From positions 1 through 64,000 of the forward strand of contig JAKFDA010000018.1 in the NCBI GenBank assembly GCA_036676355.1: a DNA stretch of 64,000 nucleotides, read 5' to 3'. This document shows, piece after piece, positions 62,078 to 64,000 of the stretch; positions within the stretch are counted from its first letter, which is position 1, and every line of letters begins with the position of its first letter. Source of the DNA: ZC4RG42 sp036676355. Lineage in GTDB: Bacteria; Pseudomonadota; Gammaproteobacteria; Burkholderiales; SG8-39. A program made the translations under genes and the position numbers. The notes under the pieces are model-generated. The model was not told where the DNA came from, ran no database searches, and was given only the letters and a program-made list of their open reading frames with translations.

Positions 62078-63001
62078 ATGAAGTTCAGCATCTATCAGGA
62101 AAGCCGGCAGGGCGCGCGCAAGGCGAATCAGGATCGTGTGGCGTACTGCTACAGCAAGGATTCGCTCTGCATGATCGTCGCCGACGGCATGGGCGGCCAC
62201 CTGCATGGCGAAGTGGCGGCGCAGATCGCGACACAGTTCATCGCCGAGGCTTTCCAGCGTCAGGCGACGCCTCGTCTGGAAGAACCCTTCCGCTTTCTGC
62301 TCGACACGATCATGAACGCGCATCTGGCGATCATCGATTATGCCAACGTGCGCGGCCTGCTGGAGACACCGCGCACGACCATCGTGGCGTGCATCGTGCA
62401 GGATGGTCTGGCCTATTGGGCGCACGTCGGCGATTCGCGGCTCTATCTGCTGCGAGACGGACGCATCGAGGCGCAAACCAAGGATCATTCGCGCGTTCAG
62501 ATGCTGGTCGATACCGGACGCATTCGCGAAGAAGCAGTGGCACAGCATCCGGAACGCAACAAGATTTTTAATTGCCTCGGACAGATGGCGCCGCCGAAGA
62601 TCGACTTGTCGCGACCGACCGCGCTGCGCCACGGCGATACGCTGCTGTTGTGCAGCGACGGCGTCTGGGGTCCATTAACCGGTCGCCATATCTGTGAAGC
62701 GCTGCTCCGCGACGACATCATGGCCGCAGTCCCGAATCTCCTCGACCTGGCCGAAACGCGTGCCGGCCGGGACGGCGATAATCTTTCCGCGCTTGCCATG
62801 ACTTGGGCGGAAGAACTGCTGGACGATGAAGCGCAATGGATTTCCACCGTAGAAATGGAGCCGAGCGGGTATAGGACGACCGTTGCCCAGTTCGGTCGCA
62901 GCAGCCAGACCGGCCAGCCGGATCAGGCTTATCTCAGCGACGAGGAAATCGAGCGCGCGATTTCCGAGATCCGGGTCGCGATCAAGAAACACTCCGGTTG
63001 A
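62078..63001 (+). CDS. PP2C-type protein phosphatase
   Basis: 307 residues of the Mn/Mg-dependent PPM family, predicted to remove phosphates placed by the adjacent kinase. Motifs: NQDRVAYCY, MIVADGMGGHLHGEVAAQIA with the metal-binding aspartate, AHVGDSRLYLLRDG, and GDTLLLCSDGVWGPL with the later GRDGDNLSALAM. All the metal-binding aspartates appear present. GGAGG lies upstream of the ATG, and the 19-base gap to the kinase gene indicates one operon. The C-terminal 50 residues are charged and not part of the core. Confidence 0.92.
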   Translation: MKFSIYQESRQGARKANQDRVAYCYSKDSLCMIVADGMGGHLHGEVAAQIATQFIAEAFQRQATPRLEEPFRFLLDTIMNAHLAIIDYANVRGLLETPRTTIVACIVQDGLAYWAHVGDSRLYLLRDGRIEAQTKDHSRVQMLVDTGRIREEAVAQHPERNKIFNCLGQMAPPKIDLSRPTALRHGDTLLLCSDGVWGPLTGRHICEALLRDDIMAAVPNLLDLAETRAGRDGDNLSALAMTWAEELLDDEAQWISTVEMEPSGYRTTVAQFGRSSQTGQPDQAYLSDEEIERAISEIRVAIKKHSG

Positions 63002-63165
63002 GTTTATGTCGGGTTGAACCAAATATACCGCGCGGCTGACCAAAAGAAGCGTGCATCGGCTTCGGAGTTGCCGCTTTCCGGCCCGGCCGGAAATGTTTCT
63101 TCCTCATCGATCGAACTCCACGACGGCCGCATGCGGCCCGTATCCACCTTCCAGATAGAATTGAC

Positions 63166-63885
63166 ATGAATCGACCCAGCGGCCGTTCCGCCCATCAGTT
63201 ACGCACCGTTCGAATCACCCGCGCCTACACAAAGCACGCCGAAGGCTCGGTGCTGGTGGAATTCGGCGACACCAAAGTACTGTGCACCGCCAGCGTGGAA
63301 GAAAAGGTGCCGCCGTTCCTGCGCGATCGCAATCAAGGCTGGCTCACCGCGGAATACGGCATGCTGCCGCGCGCGACACACACGCGTAGCGATCGCGAAG
63401 CGGCGCGCGGCAAACAAAGCGGCCGGACACAGGAAATCCAGCGCCTGATCGGACGTTCGCTGCGCGCCGTCATGGATCTGGGCGCACTCGGCCAGCGCAC
63501 CATTCACATCGACTGCGATGTGCTGCAGGCGGACGGCGGCACGCGCACGGCGAGCATCACCGGTGCGTTCGTCGCAGCGCACGACGCGGTGAGTTTTCTG
63601 CTGGACCAGCAAAGCATCGCCGCGTCGCCGATCCGTGATTTCGTCGCCGCGGTATCGGTCGGGATTTATCGGGACGCGCCGGTGCTCGACCTCGATTACG
63701 CCGAGGATTCCGACTGCGACACGGACATGAATGTCGTCATGACCGGTAGCGGGGGTTTCGTGGAAGTGCAGGGGACAGCCGAAGGTGCGCCGTTCAGCCG
63801 CGTCGAAATGGACGCGTTGATGAGACTGGCGTCGCAGGGTATCGAGCAATTGATTGCCGCGCAGCGTATGGCCTTGGGGCTTTGA
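63166..63885 (+). CDS. rph: Ribonuclease PH
   Basis: Phosphorolytic 3' to 5' exoribonuclease that matures tRNA 3' ends. 239 residues, family length. Signatures: GSVLVEFGDTKVLCTASVEEKVPPFLR, EYGMLPRATHTR, REAARGKQSGRTQEIQRLIGRSLRAVMDL, and QADGGTRTASITGAF for phosphate binding. No frameshift such as that of E. coli K-12 rph is seen. The following rdgB start lies five bases after its stop. Confidence 0.97.
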   Translation: MNRPSGRSAHQLRTVRITRAYTKHAEGSVLVEFGDTKVLCTASVEEKVPPFLRDRNQGWLTAEYGMLPRATHTRSDREAARGKQSGRTQEIQRLIGRSLRAVMDLGALGQRTIHIDCDVLQADGGTRTASITGAFVAAHDAVSFLLDQQSIAASPIRDFVAAVSVGIYRDAPVLDLDYAEDSDCDTDMNVVMTGSGGFVEVQGTAEGAPFSRVEMDALMRLASQGIEQLIAAQRMALGL

Positions 63886-63890
63886 ATATA

Positions 63891-64000
63891 GTGTCGACGA
63901 ATCGCATCGTTCTTGCGTCGAACAACGCCGGCAAGCTGCGTGAGCTGGAACAGATGCTGCGCCCGTTCGGTCTGGCAATCGTACCGCAGGCCGCCCTTGG
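63891..64000 (+). CDS. rdgB: RdgB/HAM1 non-canonical purine NTP pyrophosphatase, 5' part
   Basis: Removes dITP, XTP and related nucleotides from the pool. Only the first 36 codons are in the window; the frame is open to the edge. It begins with GTG at 63891, then STNRIVLASNNAGKLRELEQ, the N-terminal signature with the SNNxGK substrate loop. It is coupled to rph, a neighbourhood usual for betaproteobacteria (rph-rdgB-hemW). Confidence 0.93.
   Translation, partial: MSTNRIVLASNNAGKLRELEQMLRPFGLAIVPQAAL

Overview
The window is one contiguous chromosomal stretch of a GC-rich Gram-negative bacterium, most likely a betaproteobacterium (order not resolvable by eye). Supporting points: the neighbourhood transketolase-gap-pgk-pyk-fba-purC-sua5; a dihydrolipoamide dehydrogenase with its own lipoyl domain beside aceE and aceF; the gmk-rpoZ-spoT cluster next to yicC, a Ser/Thr kinase, a PP2C phosphatase, rph and rdgB; the pcm-rhodanese-tolC-waaA neighbourhood; and genes for lipid A and outer membrane. 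Almost everything is housekeeping. I see no prophage, transposase, CRISPR array, plasmid origin or rRNA operon. One tRNA gene (tRNA-Ala, anticodon CGC) is present.

Layout. 1-6.2 kb: the 3' part of waaA (Kdo transferase), an O-acyltransferase with a C-terminal SGNH domain that sits between two composite repeats, then tolC, a rhodanese and pcm on the minus strand. 6.2-10.6 kb: a minus-strand efflux operon: TetR regulator, SRPBCC protein, HlyD-type lipoprotein, ABC ATPase and ABC-2 permease, with ATGA-type overlaps and an apparent autoregulatory operator. 10.7-14.3 kb: TPP riboswitch and thiC, then uppP. 14.4-19.8 kb: a rhodanese, then the nitrogen locus glnA, a DUF4124 protein, ntrB and ntrC; glnA has two phased NtrC sites and a near-perfect sigma-54 promoter. 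20-25.5 kb: a peroxiredoxin-glutaredoxin fusion, exonuclease III, a DUF4124/glutaredoxin protein, oligopeptidase A and folD. 25.8-31.9 kb: the pyruvate dehydrogenase genes aceE, aceF and lpdA. 32-40 kb: an outer-membrane-like protein, rpiA, phoU, yggX, argA, rsmE, a thioredoxin-fold protein and a large DUF1631 protein with an internal hexapeptide repeat. 40-45 kb: an FAH-family hydrolase, a DadA-like oxidase, a fused SpeD-SpeE polyamine enzyme and a HIBADH-family reductase. 45-54.7 kb: lower glycolysis and pentose phosphate genes, then purC and sua5. 54.7-64 kb: a lipoprotein, tRNA-Ala, a VanZ-like protein, an alpha/beta hydrolase, spoT, rpoZ, gmk, yicC, a kinase/phosphatase pair, rph and the start of rdgB.

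How it fits together: the window joins central carbon flow (transketolase to pyruvate kinase, then pyruvate dehydrogenase) with nitrogen control (GlnA, NtrB, NtrC), stringent response (SpoT), envelope building (WaaA, UppP, TolC) and cofactor or nucleotide synthesis (ThiC, FolD, PurC, Gmk). Short palindromic repeats of at least three families are scattered through the intergenic spaces. They form the last codons of waaA and tolC. Convergent gene pairs are commonly separated by strong hairpin terminators.

The least ordinary items are: the repeat-bracketed acyltransferase; the SpeD-SpeE fusion with no in-frame ATG; a 25-residue membrane peptide behind a strong ribosome site at 51.1 kb; three tandem CGTCACAA boxes ahead of a perfect -35 at 13.1 kb; and the xSQxxx hexapeptide repeat in the DUF1631 protein. 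No clearly undescribed multi-gene system was found.
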